From Mucilaginibacter galii (GTDB lineage Bacteria > Bacteroidota > Bacteroidia > Sphingobacteriales > Sphingobacteriaceae), in assembly GCF_014635825.1 (NCBI RefSeq), contig NZ_BMDO01000014.1, positions 45,888 to 109,887 on the forward strand: 64,000 nt of DNA, read 5' to 3'. Of this stretch, positions 16,069-23,651 are shown piece after piece. Under the pieces are notes generated by a model. It did no database searches, was not told the DNA's origin, and was given only the letters and a program-made list of their open reading frames with translations. Each line of letters opens with the position of its first letter. Positions within the stretch are counted from its first letter, which is position 1. The position numbers were made by a program, and so were the translations under genes.

Positions 16069-16713
16069 ATGATGAAAAAATTATTTTTTGTAGCCATGGT
16101 GCTGCTCATAGCCGGCTCGGCCGATGCACAACGACGTAACCAATACCGCAGGCAACGGGTGAGTGATGATTTTTACCGCCCCCGCGTGGGTTTAACCGGC
16201 GGTTTAAATATTGCCAACACGGTAAGTTCGCGTAACTCCGACTTTAGTACCAATACCAAGCTTGGTGCTAACTTTGGCTTGTTTGTAGATGTACCTATCA
16301 TTTACCCACTATCTTTCCAACCCGAAATTTTGTACTCGCAAAAAGGCTACCGCGCCCAAACCGTATATGGCGATTTTGCACAGCGCGCCAATTTTATAGA
16401 TGTGCCGTTACTTGCTAAAATTAAATTGGCACCGGCGTTCAACGTACTGGTCGGTCCGCAGATATCGTTTTTAATGAATACCCGCAACACTTACTACGAT
16501 GGCTTTACCGTTTTGCAGCAAGACAGATATACTTACAATGGCGATAAAACCTTTGTAGGCGGCGTAATAGGCATTGCCCTCGATTTAAACCGCAACGTAG
16601 ACCTGCGTGGCCGCTACAATATCGACTTCCAGGAAAACAATCCCAACGGAAGCTCGGGCACCCCGGCATTCCGTAACCAGGTTTGGCAAATTGGCTTGGG
16701 CTTTAAATTTTAA
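16069..16713 (+). CDS. Outer-membrane beta-barrel (porin-like/PorT-type) protein
   Basis: A 214-residue exported protein. Signal peptide MMKKLFFVAMVLLIAGSADAQ, a basic linker (RRNQYRRQR), then about eight amphipathic beta strands of alternating polarity: VGLTGGLNIANT, LGANFGLFVDVP, FQPEILYSQKGY, FIDVPLLAKIKL, FNVLVGPQISFLMN, and a C-terminal QVWQIGLGFKF ending in aromatic Phe, as outer-membrane barrels do. Two ATGs stand side by side at 16069 and 16072. It fits the outer-membrane beta-barrel family common in Bacteroidota, whose cargo is usually unknown. A family C repeat begins directly at the stop codon. Confidence 0.85.
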   Translation: MMKKLFFVAMVLLIAGSADAQRRNQYRRQRVSDDFYRPRVGLTGGLNIANTVSSRNSDFSTNTKLGANFGLFVDVPIIYPLSFQPEILYSQKGYRAQTVYGDFAQRANFIDVPLLAKIKLAPAFNVLVGPQISFLMNTRNTYYDGFTVLQQDRYTYNGDKTFVGGVIGIALDLNRNVDLRGRYNIDFQENNPNGSSGTPAFRNQVWQIGLGFKF

Positions 16714-16751
16714 AAAGCCCCTCCCAACCCTCCCCGGGAGGGAGGGCTCTT
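16714..16751. repeat. Intergenic palindromic repeat, family C, abutting a stop codon
   Basis: The element starts at the base after the porin stop codon (16711-16713) and shows the C-rich arm, CCCCGGG centre and G-rich arm of family C. It is in the opposite orientation to the copy at 8039. Confidence 0.8.
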
Positions 16752-16777
16752 GATAAAGGTTTCAAATATTATTAGAG

Positions 16778-16807
16778 GCTATTTCTTAGATGAAATAGCT
16801 TTTTTTG
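16778..16807 (+). terminator. Terminator after the beta-barrel gene
   Basis: An 8-bp stem (16778-16785 with 16792-16799), loop TTAGAT, followed by seven T. It lies downstream of the family C repeat and probably ends the beta-barrel transcript. Confidence 0.75.
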
Positions 16808-16825
16808 TGAATGGATTTCAATATG

Positions 16826-16871
16826 CCTTAACCCCTCCCAACCCTCCATAGAGGGTTGGGAGGGGTTAAGG
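16826..16871. repeat. Intergenic palindromic repeat, family C (perfect stem)
   Basis: Perfect 21-base inverted arms (16826-16846 and 16851-16871) with a CATA loop. It is the second family C copy in the same intergenic region, 74 bases after the first. Confidence 0.85.
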
Positions 16872-16985
16872 TGGCTTTTTGTAGCCATATATTTACACCA
16901 CTTTAATAACAGTAATACCAAAGAAGCGTTAATGGATAAGGGAATTTTAATTATCTGCCCTATACTTGCAACTATATAAAAGCTA

Positions 16986-18056
16986 ATGGAGAAAAATCTG
17001 ATCAACGACGCGCCAAAAAAACCAAGCTACGATTTTGTTGATCATATTCGCTGCCTGGCCATCATGATCATTGTGGCCGAGCATAGCTTAGGCGCTTATG
17101 CTTTTGAGCAGCAAGACGACAGGTACTGGCCCTACATCGGCATTATACAATTTACAAAGTTTGGCACCATCGCATTCTTTTTGCTGGCAGGATTTTTAAT
17201 TGGTGAAAAGTTTACCGATTATACACCGGGTCAATATTTGAAACGCAGGTTTTCAAGCACCTTTGGCCCATGGTTATTATGGTCAATAGTATACATATTA
17301 TGCTACGTTATAAACCTGGCGGTTAAGGGGCATATGTACCATGAAGAAAGTGTTACCCTGGCCAATGTTTTACCCTTTATTAAAACAACTTACCTGTATA
17401 CCAATTACTGGTTCATTATTAATTTTATGGTAAGTATTGCGTTACTGCTTGTCTTTAAGAGATACCTATATTCCATGATTTTTGGCGCAGTGCTATTAAC
17501 TTTTACCCTATTTTACTGCATTAACATCCATTATGAATGGATAGACCCCAGCCATACCATTGCCATATTAGGGTTCATTTTCTTTTTATGGCTGGGTGCA
17601 CAGCTCCGCAAAAACTGGCACATTATATCAGCCTGGCTCCAACGCATGCCCTACTGGCCGTTTATATTGTGCGTACTTTTAGCCTACGGGCTTTCCATAT
17701 ATGAGATAGTTGCTTTGAAGCAAAATCATAGCAGGGATCCTTCAAATACATTACGCTTTAGCAATATTTTGTATTCGCTTACTACTTTCACGTTATTCTT
17801 AAAAATAGGAAAATTCAACTTTTTAGCGTTTCTTAAACCCCGCGAAACTACCTTTGGCATCTACCTCATCCATTTTATCCTGGTCGTTTTTTTGATCCCC
17901 GAAATATTTCGTCCTTTTCATTTAGAGTTACAGGACCAGCCTGCACTGCCCTTTTTCGGGATAAAATTCATTGCTTTTTTACTGGTATATTTTATAACCT
18001 GGGGACTGGTAATGCTGCTTAACAAAACTAAGGCAAGGCGCCTGGTGGGTAATTAA
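16986..18056 (+). CDS. Acyltransferase family 3 membrane protein (OafA-like)
   Basis: A 356-residue integral membrane protein with about ten helices. The N-terminal segment YDFVDHIRCLAIMIIVAEHSL matches the start of acyltransferase-3 proteins, including the conserved R of helix 1 and the His of AEH. FFLLAGFLIGEKF and YLKRRF follow as in the family, and FGIYLIHFILVV is the typical last-helix His. Such enzymes O-acylate exopolysaccharide or lipopolysaccharide sugars. It lies next to a glycosyltransferase and a methyltransferase, which suits a role in surface-glycan decoration. Upstream, TATACTTG (16961-16968) is one base from the -7 consensus. It converges with the glycosyltransferase gene with eight bases between. 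Confidence 0.85.
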   Translation: MEKNLINDAPKKPSYDFVDHIRCLAIMIIVAEHSLGAYAFEQQDDRYWPYIGIIQFTKFGTIAFFLLAGFLIGEKFTDYTPGQYLKRRFSSTFGPWLLWSIVYILCYVINLAVKGHMYHEESVTLANVLPFIKTTYLYTNYWFIINFMVSIALLLVFKRYLYSMIFGAVLLTFTLFYCINIHYEWIDPSHTIAILGFIFFLWLGAQLRKNWHIISAWLQRMPYWPFILCVLLAYGLSIYEIVALKQNHSRDPSNTLRFSNILYSLTTFTLFLKIGKFNFLAFLKPRETTFGIYLIHFILVVFLIPEIFRPFHLELQDQPALPFFGIKFIAFLLVYFITWGLVMLLNKTKARRLVGN

Positions 18057-18064
18057 TGCAGGTA

Positions 18065-19015
18065 TTATTTATTAAAAGATTTTAGCCACCTTTTTAAACG
18101 CCTGCTTAACTTATTATGCTTTTTGTAAAGCGCTTTTAAATTAAATTCGTATTCGAGTATAAAATGATCGGCTTGCTTTTGTGGAAGTATGTAAAGCGGA
18201 TGTGTAATATCTCCTAATTCGCACAATGGTATATTAGCATATTTAGATGCTGAACTTGCCGTATGTGTAGCACTAACGCCAAAACCAATATTGCTTATTA
18301 AATTTTGGTTAGGAATAATTGATAAGCCATTATTGAAAAAGTTTATAAACGTAAGCTGGTAATCCCATGTATCTATTTCGCCGGCTTTTAGTTTTTCAAA
18401 AATGTATTCCCAGCTATCAATAATCAAAGGATCAGTAAATATTTGTTCCATCTGAAACCTTGTCTCAAAAGATTGATACCGACTCAAGGTTTTATCATAC
18501 TGCTGCCAAACCCGCCTCCAGCTTGCCCAGCCCCAAACATGGGTTAAGTTTGAAAAATAATAGGAAGCACCACCCCTGGTTTCCCCCATTTGAAGGTTGC
18601 AGCCGGTAATATGCCTTATACGGTTATCGTAACGGTACTTTGCCAGCATTTCATCACAAAAAGCAAAAAAGCTATGCGCCGGCAAACAATCATCTTCTAA
18701 AATTACCCCTTCTTCTTCCTGCTCAAAAAACCAGTTAATGGCCGATGATACGGCATCTTTGCAACCCAAGTTATTATCCCTGAAAAGCGTTTTTACTTCG
18801 CAGGGCCAATCTACCTGTTGGGCAATACCACGCACTTGCAAGCAAAGCGCTTTATCTTCAGCAACACCCATGCGGGGACCGTCTGCAGCAATGTACAAGT
18901 GCATAGGCCTTGCATCCCTAATCCGGCTAAACACCTGCTGGGTGGTATCAGGGCGATTAAAAACGATGAACAATACGGACGACTGCACTTGATAATTTGA
19001 CTGCGAAGCTTGCAT
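18065..19015 (-). CDS. Glycosyltransferase-like protein (nucleotide-diphospho-sugar transferase fold, HlpA/GNT-I-like)
   Basis: A 316-residue cytosolic protein of the GT-A fold. SSVLFIVFNRPDTTQQVFSRI opens the nucleotide-binding fold, YIAADGPR follows, and VILEDDCLP carries the acidic DxD-like metal site. WGWASWRRVWQQYD and the later WDYQL are typical of the family often labelled hemolytic-protein HlpA-like. The basic C-terminus (KKHNKLSRRLKRWLKS) could touch the membrane. I use the ATG at 19015; in-frame ATGs at 19042 and 19081 are possible, but would leave almost no space to the divergent methyltransferase at 19091. Donor and acceptor are unknown; the base composition is A/T-richer than flanking housekeeping genes by eye. 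Confidence 0.8.
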   Translation of the reverse strand: MQASQSNYQVQSSVLFIVFNRPDTTQQVFSRIRDARPMHLYIAADGPRMGVAEDKALCLQVRGIAQQVDWPCEVKTLFRDNNLGCKDAVSSAINWFFEQEEEGVILEDDCLPAHSFFAFCDEMLAKYRYDNRIRHITGCNLQMGETRGGASYYFSNLTHVWGWASWRRVWQQYDKTLSRYQSFETRFQMEQIFTDPLIIDSWEYIFEKLKAGEIDTWDYQLTFINFFNNGLSIIPNQNLISNIGFGVSATHTASSASKYANIPLCELGDITHPLYILPQKQADHFILEYEFNLKALYKKHNKLSRRLKRWLKSFNK

Positions 19016-19090
19016 ACTGTAAAGATTGTAAATTAAACGCATTTTAACACACCTATTGCCTGTTGCCAATAAAGTATGCACATTTGAACC

Positions 19091-19900
19091 ATGAAAAGCA
19101 AAATTACAGGAGGAGATACTACCCTTTTGTTTACAACCAAAGTTCTAAGCAAATATGACGTAAAATATTACCGCTGTAACGACACCGGCTTTATTCAAAC
19201 TGAAGAACCATATTGGTTAAATGAAGCTTACTCTTCGGCTATAACCAAATTAGATATAGGTTTACCATACCGTAACATTCACCAGTCTGAAAGCGTAGGA
19301 AAAGTTCTGCTTACTTCTTTTAATAAGCATGCAAAATTTTTAGATTATGCAGGTGGTTATGGTCTATTTACCCGCTTAATGCGCGACAAAGGCTTTGATT
19401 TTTATAACACAGACAAATATTGTCAAAACTTATTTGCCGACTACTTCGACCTTAAAGACCTGCCCAGTACTACCCGTTTTGAGTTAACAACCGCTTTTGA
19501 AGTTTTTGAACACCTATCTCAACCAGCCACTGAAATGAAAGAGATGTTAAATTATGCTGATAATTTGTTGTTCAGTACAGAGCTACAGCCAACTCATGTA
19601 GTATCGGTTGATGATTGGTGGTATTTCGCGCCGGAAACAGGCCAGCATATTTCCTTTTATACCGAAGCTGCGCTGGCCCACCTGGCTAAACAGGCCGGTT
19701 ACAATTTCTATACAGATAGGCATTCACTACACTTATACACGAAACAGGAATTTAAGAGTAACCCGCTTATACAACCTAAAGACAGCTTTTTATTACGCAA
19801 AGCCAAAAAGTTTGTACGTAAAACCGAGCAAAAGAAATATACTTATCCCGAAAGTCGGCTCATGAAGGATTATGAATTCATTAAGAGTAAGCTCATCTAA
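19091..19900 (+). CDS. Class I SAM-dependent methyltransferase of a surface-glycan type locus
   Basis: A 269-residue methyltransferase. AKFLDYAGGYGLFTRLMRDKG (about residues 81-101) is the SAM-binding loop, FYNTDKY the acidic end of strand 2, and TAFEVFEHLSQP the motif IV region found in many glycan-modifying methyltransferases. The PETGQHISFYTEAAL segment is also typical of that group. The basic C-terminal tail (LLRKAKKFVRKTEQKK) may bind membrane or nucleic acid. It is divergent from the glycosyltransferase gene and is followed by a strong hairpin terminator. The substrate is not known. Confidence 0.83.
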   Translation: MKSKITGGDTTLLFTTKVLSKYDVKYYRCNDTGFIQTEEPYWLNEAYSSAITKLDIGLPYRNIHQSESVGKVLLTSFNKHAKFLDYAGGYGLFTRLMRDKGFDFYNTDKYCQNLFADYFDLKDLPSTTRFELTTAFEVFEHLSQPATEMKEMLNYADNLLFSTELQPTHVVSVDDWWYFAPETGQHISFYTEAALAHLAKQAGYNFYTDRHSLHLYTKQEFKSNPLIQPKDSFLLRKAKKFVRKTEQKKYTYPESRLMKDYEFIKSKLI

Positions 19901-20033
19901 AACCTTTTTAACCTGTTTAGATAAATCGTTTACAGAAATATTTTAAGGCATTACTATCTTCAAAAAACTCAATTTGCCATTATTGTAATAACAGTAGGTG
20001 CATATATCTACCTATTGTGTTTAATATTGAATG

Positions 20034-20073
20034 TAAGGCAACTAATCATCGCATACGATGATTAGTTGCCTTA
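20034..20073. terminator. Strong bidirectional hairpin terminator
   Basis: An 18-bp perfect stem (20034-20051 with 20056-20073) closed by a CATA loop, between the convergent methyltransferase and lectin-like genes. There is no long T-run, but A/T-rich sequence lies on both sides. Confidence 0.75.
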
Positions 20074-20105
20074 TAGAGTTAAATAAAAAGTCTTAAATAC
20101 ATTTA

Positions 20106-21245
20106 TTAATTGTAATCTGACAATTCAAATTGATCACCATACTTAACCCATTCATAATTTCCATTATACCAAAGTTCAGGGGTCAAATTGCCAAAGTGCG
20201 AACTTACTGCACCATAAGGAGTATCTGAACAAGCTATAATTATGTAAACTTCAAAGTTGTTGTGTATAGTTGGAGTTCCAGCAACTTGATGCACTGTTGG
20301 ATTTTTCCATTTAGATGGCCAAAACTCAATTAGTTGACCATTATCTTGTAAATAGAAGAAGGGATATGCATAATCATTAGGCAAATACTGGTTATTGCTA
20401 TACCTGAAAGTAGATCCCCCCAAATCATATACCTGGGTAGACCAATCAGGAGTACTGTTTCGTGTTGTACCTTTATATGCAACCAAGTTTCCTTCAGACT
20501 GAAGGATCACCGAAGCTACAGTATTATATCTGTAAACACTATTATTTGCCCAGATTGCTGTTTCACTTCCATCACTATTTTTCCTATACAAAACTATATT
20601 GCCTGCTGTTTGTAAAGTGAGCCTGTAAGTTTGATTAGGAGAATAAATAGACTGGCCAGGAGAAAGAACTGGCAAATTATCATTCATTTCAATTCTGGTT
20701 CCGCTTGGTAAGGGTTCTCGAACTGTATTGAATCTATAATTGCTTGTTCTATAATAATCTGGAAACTTTAATGGTTGACCAGTATATAAATCATTAGTTG
20801 TATAAGTTGGAGGTATAACTGTTGTATTTGTAGTTTGATAGCTCTGGAATGACTGTTGAAGTTGATCACCACAACAATATGTAAAAAGAAACAATCTATT
20901 ATTAGTTATTTGATCTGCTGTTACGTTAAAAGAAAAAACTCTAATAGCATAAATCATTCCTCCCCCCGAACTCTGAAAATGAGATGCATTAATGATGTAG
21001 GGTCCGCCTAAAATCACTTTTTGACCATTGCTATTAATTGTCCCAACTGCAAATTTTATTGTAAAATCATCTTCACCATAATTTCTTGAACAGTAAATTT
21101 CGCCGGACACTTCCGTTGATGTACTACCAACGAATATGTTATCTCCAACTAATGTCCTAGTTAGCTTCCAGCCCGTAATGTTAGCTGCACCTGCAAATTC
21201 AGACAACAACAAAAAAAATATAATTATAAGTAATCTACTTTTCAT
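20106..21245 (-). CDS. Exported protein with a bulb-type (mannose-binding) lectin-like domain
   Basis: A 379-residue exported protein; the ATG at 21245 opens the signal peptide MKSRLLIIIFFLLLSEFAGA. The N-terminal ~150 residues look like a beta-sandwich. The central region has three repeats resembling the B-lectin motif QxDxNxVxY: LQTAGNIVLYRK, LQSEGNLVAYKG and LQDNGQLIEFWP, with the usual NQTYRL and WANNS segments between. The Asp of the consensus is replaced by Ala, Glu or retained in the third, so mannose binding is uncertain. The C-terminal part has no known motif. The start overlaps the end of the small lipoprotein gene by 11 bases. Sequence is clearly A/T-rich by eye, suggesting acquisition. 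Confidence 0.75.
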   Translation of the reverse strand: MKSRLLIIIFFLLLSEFAGAANITGWKLTRTLVGDNIFVGSTSTEVSGEIYCSRNYGEDDFTIKFAVGTINSNGQKVILGGPYIINASHFQSSGGGMIYAIRVFSFNVTADQITNNRLFLFTYCCGDQLQQSFQSYQTTNTTVIPPTYTTNDLYTGQPLKFPDYYRTSNYRFNTVREPLPSGTRIEMNDNLPVLSPGQSIYSPNQTYRLTLQTAGNIVLYRKNSDGSETAIWANNSVYRYNTVASVILQSEGNLVAYKGTTRNSTPDWSTQVYDLGGSTFRYSNNQYLPNDYAYPFFYLQDNGQLIEFWPSKWKNPTVHQVAGTPTIHNNFEVYIIIACSDTPYGAVSSHFGNLTPELWYNGNYEWVKYGDQFELSDYN

Positions 21246-21546
21246 ATGTGCTCTTTGTGTAAGGAACGTTAGGATAAGCTTTAGACAAATCATAAAACTT
21301 AATTAATGTAACTTTTGAAACTTTGGCAGTGTTATTTATACTAAATTCTTCCTTAGCATCATTATACTGAATTAAATTTACATTTACGCCAGCCGTTTTA
21401 GCAAAGTAGTTTTTTAGTTCTACCATTTGAACAGATTGTTCTATCTGGGCTTGAGGAATTACTGCTTGTTCAGTTTTACAACTAAATAAGCTTTGCATAA
21501 GAATTACCCCTAGGGCAATCCTTATATATGTTGGTTTAGGATTCAT
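21235..21546 (-). CDS. Small lipoprotein of unknown function
   Basis: A 103-residue protein with a lipoprotein signal (VILMQSLFSC at about residues 15-24), so it should be anchored by a lipid on Cys24. The mature part (KTEQAVIPQAQIEQ and onwards) has a helix-rich middle and no recognised motif. I use the ATG at 21546; an in-frame ATG at 21567 adds a non-signal extension. The TAG lies inside the first codons of the lectin-like gene (11-base overlap), so the two are translationally coupled and probably act together at the cell surface. A/T-rich like its partner. Confidence 0.72.
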   Translation of the reverse strand: MNPKPTYIRIALGVILMQSLFSCKTEQAVIPQAQIEQSVQMVELKNYFAKTAGVNVNLIQYNDAKEEFSINNTAKVSKVTLIKFYDLSKAYPNVPYTKSTYEK

Positions 21547-21638
21547 ATAAGTGTTGCAAATTAACATTAATAATTAACCAATACTATATTGTTTTGTTAA
21601 TTATATGTTAATTATGCACATACATTATTGTAAACCTA

Positions 21639-23477
21639 CTACCCCTCCTGAAAAGTTTGCATATCAATGAGCTTACGGTATAAGCCGTTTTGCTGTATCA
21701 GTTCCTGGTGCTTGCCTTGCTCAACAATGCGTCCGTTTTCTAACACCACAATGATATCGGCATTTTGAATGGTGCTTAAACGGTGCGCAATAACCAGCGA
21801 GGTACGGTTAACCATCAAATTGTTCAGGGCATCCTGCACCAGTTTTTCCGATTCGGTATCTAAAGCAGAGGTAGCTTCATCCAGCAGCATAATGGGTGGA
21901 TTGCTTAACACTGCACGAGCTATGGATATACGTTGCTTTTGCCCACCCGATAGCTTGGTACCGCGATCGCCCACGTTGGTTTGGTAACCCTCATCGGTAG
22001 CCATAATAAAGTTATGCGCATTGGCAATACGGGCAGCAGCTTCAACCTCCTGCTGCGTAGCCCAGGGCTTGGCAAAGGCTATGTTATTATAAATAGTATC
22101 ATTAAATAAAATAGATTCCTGGTTTACTACGCCCATTAAGCTGCGCAGCGATTCCATGGTCACCCCTTTCAAATCATGACCATCGATCATTACTTTGCCA
22201 TCCTTAGGATCAATAAAACGAGGGATCAAATCCATCATGGTAGATTTACCGCCACCCGAGGGGCCTACCAGCGCTACCGTTTTACCTTTAGGGATCACCA
22301 GGTTTACGCCCGATAACACCTCGTTGTCGCCATAGGCAAAAGATACGTTTTCAAAAGTGATGCCCTGCTCAAAACCGGTCAGTTTTATAGCATCGGGCGC
22401 ATCGGTAATCAATGGTTTTTCATCTATCAGTTCCAGCACACGTTCGCCTGCGGCAATACCCGAGTGTATGCTGCTAAAGGAGTCGGAAATAGCCTTGGCC
22501 GGGCGCGTAACCTGCGAGAACATAGCGATATAGCCAATAAATGCTGCCGGACTCAAAGTAGACTGCCCATTCAAAATTAAATAACCGCCATATAATACAA
22601 TACAGGCAATCATGGTGACACCCAAAGTTTCAGATACGGGCGATGCCAGCTGCTGCCTGCGGGCCATCGCTTTAACTAACCCTGTGTATTTAACGTTCTG
22701 CTCGTTAAAGCGGTCTTTAGTATAGTTACTTGCGTTGAACGCTTTGATGATTCTGATGCCGGATAAGGCTTCGTCCAGGTAGCTGAGCATTGTTCCATAA
22801 GTCCGTTGCGAGTCAACAGCCTGTTGCTTTAATTTTTTCACAATTCGTGAGATGAAGAAAGCAGAGATGGGTATAACAAGCAGCGAGTAAATAGTCAGGT
22901 TGGTGGAGATAGAAAAGAGCACGAATACGTAGAAGATCATTTGTAAAGGCTCCTTAAATATAACCTGTAAAGTGCCGGTTACCGAAAACTGAACGATCTG
23001 CACATCGGCCGAAACCTTTGACATAATATCGCCTTTACGCTCGTTGTTAAAATAGCCCAAATGCAAATCGAGCACATTACCAAATACTGCTCTGCGTATA
23101 TTGAGCAGCGTATGCGCCCGCATGTTTTCCATGATACGCTGCGAAAGGTAACGGAACATATTGGCCAGTAATACCGATACCACAATAGTTCCGCATACAA
23201 ATTTCAAAGCACCCCAGGGGCCGTGCAAAGCAATCATCAGGTTTACATAGTAATCAAAAAATGCGCTGAAGTCGAAAATAGATGGTTTAGGCATTGCATT
23301 AAGCGCATCCAAAGAAACTGTTGCCTTATGGTTAGAAAACAGTGTTTGCAGTAATGGTATAAGCAGCGCTAAGTTTAACGTATTAAATACAATGGCAAAA
23401 AAAGTGGTAAAAAAGTAGGGTATGGCAAACTTCTCTATGGGTTTGGCAAATTTGAGCAGCCTGAAGTATGTTTTCAT
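21639..23477 (-). CDS. ABC transporter, permease-ATPase fusion (MsbA-like exporter)
   Basis: A 612-residue half-transporter that would form a homodimer. Six helices occupy the first ~330 residues; the C-terminal nucleotide-binding domain shows Walker A GPSGGGKST, the Q-loop VVNQESILFND, signature LSGGQKQR, Walker B IMLLDEATSALD and the H-loop VIAHRLST. Such proteins flip lipid A-core, lipid-linked glycans or drugs; Bacteroidota homologues are usually called MsbA-like. No outer-membrane or glycan partner is adjacent, although surface-glycan genes lie just upstream. It is divergent from gcvP. Confidence 0.92.
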   Translation of the reverse strand: MKTYFRLLKFAKPIEKFAIPYFFTTFFAIVFNTLNLALLIPLLQTLFSNHKATVSLDALNAMPKPSIFDFSAFFDYYVNLMIALHGPWGALKFVCGTIVVSVLLANMFRYLSQRIMENMRAHTLLNIRRAVFGNVLDLHLGYFNNERKGDIMSKVSADVQIVQFSVTGTLQVIFKEPLQMIFYVFVLFSISTNLTIYSLLVIPISAFFISRIVKKLKQQAVDSQRTYGTMLSYLDEALSGIRIIKAFNASNYTKDRFNEQNVKYTGLVKAMARRQQLASPVSETLGVTMIACIVLYGGYLILNGQSTLSPAAFIGYIAMFSQVTRPAKAISDSFSSIHSGIAAGERVLELIDEKPLITDAPDAIKLTGFEQGITFENVSFAYGDNEVLSGVNLVIPKGKTVALVGPSGGGKSTMMDLIPRFIDPKDGKVMIDGHDLKGVTMESLRSLMGVVNQESILFNDTIYNNIAFAKPWATQQEVEAAARIANAHNFIMATDEGYQTNVGDRGTKLSGGQKQRISIARAVLSNPPIMLLDEATSALDTESEKLVQDALNNLMVNRTSLVIAHRLSTIQNADIIVVLENGRIVEQGKHQELIQQNGLYRKLIDMQTFQEG

Positions 23478-23593
23478 TCACAATAGTTAACCCGCAAAAA
23501 TAACTAAAATTGTTAAGGCTGGTATTATTAATAATCAGCGCCTTAATGTACCGGTAACGCTAAGCAATCATATTGTCACTAATTGTTTACCAA

Positions 23594-23624
23594 TTGTTAA
23601 TCAGTAACCAAAACCTTACCTTTG
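23594..23624 (+). promoter_or_regulatory. Promoter of gcvP (TTG-N20-TACCTTTG)
   Basis: TTG at 23594-23596 and TACCTTTG at 23617-23624 are 20 bases apart, the standard Bacteroidota sigma-ABfr arrangement. Transcription would start near 23631, which rules out a gcvP start codon at 23622 inside the promoter. Confidence 0.8.
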
Positions 23625-23651
23625 CGGCACACAAAAAGGGCATCCCGTTTC

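Noticed and set aside
23622..23651. N-terminal extension of GcvP from a TTG
   Set aside because: The TTG lies inside the -7 box of a consensus promoter, so it would not be transcribed.
23478..23651. Glycine riboswitch before gcvP
   Set aside because: The leader after the promoter is only about 20 bases and no aptamer-like structure is visible.
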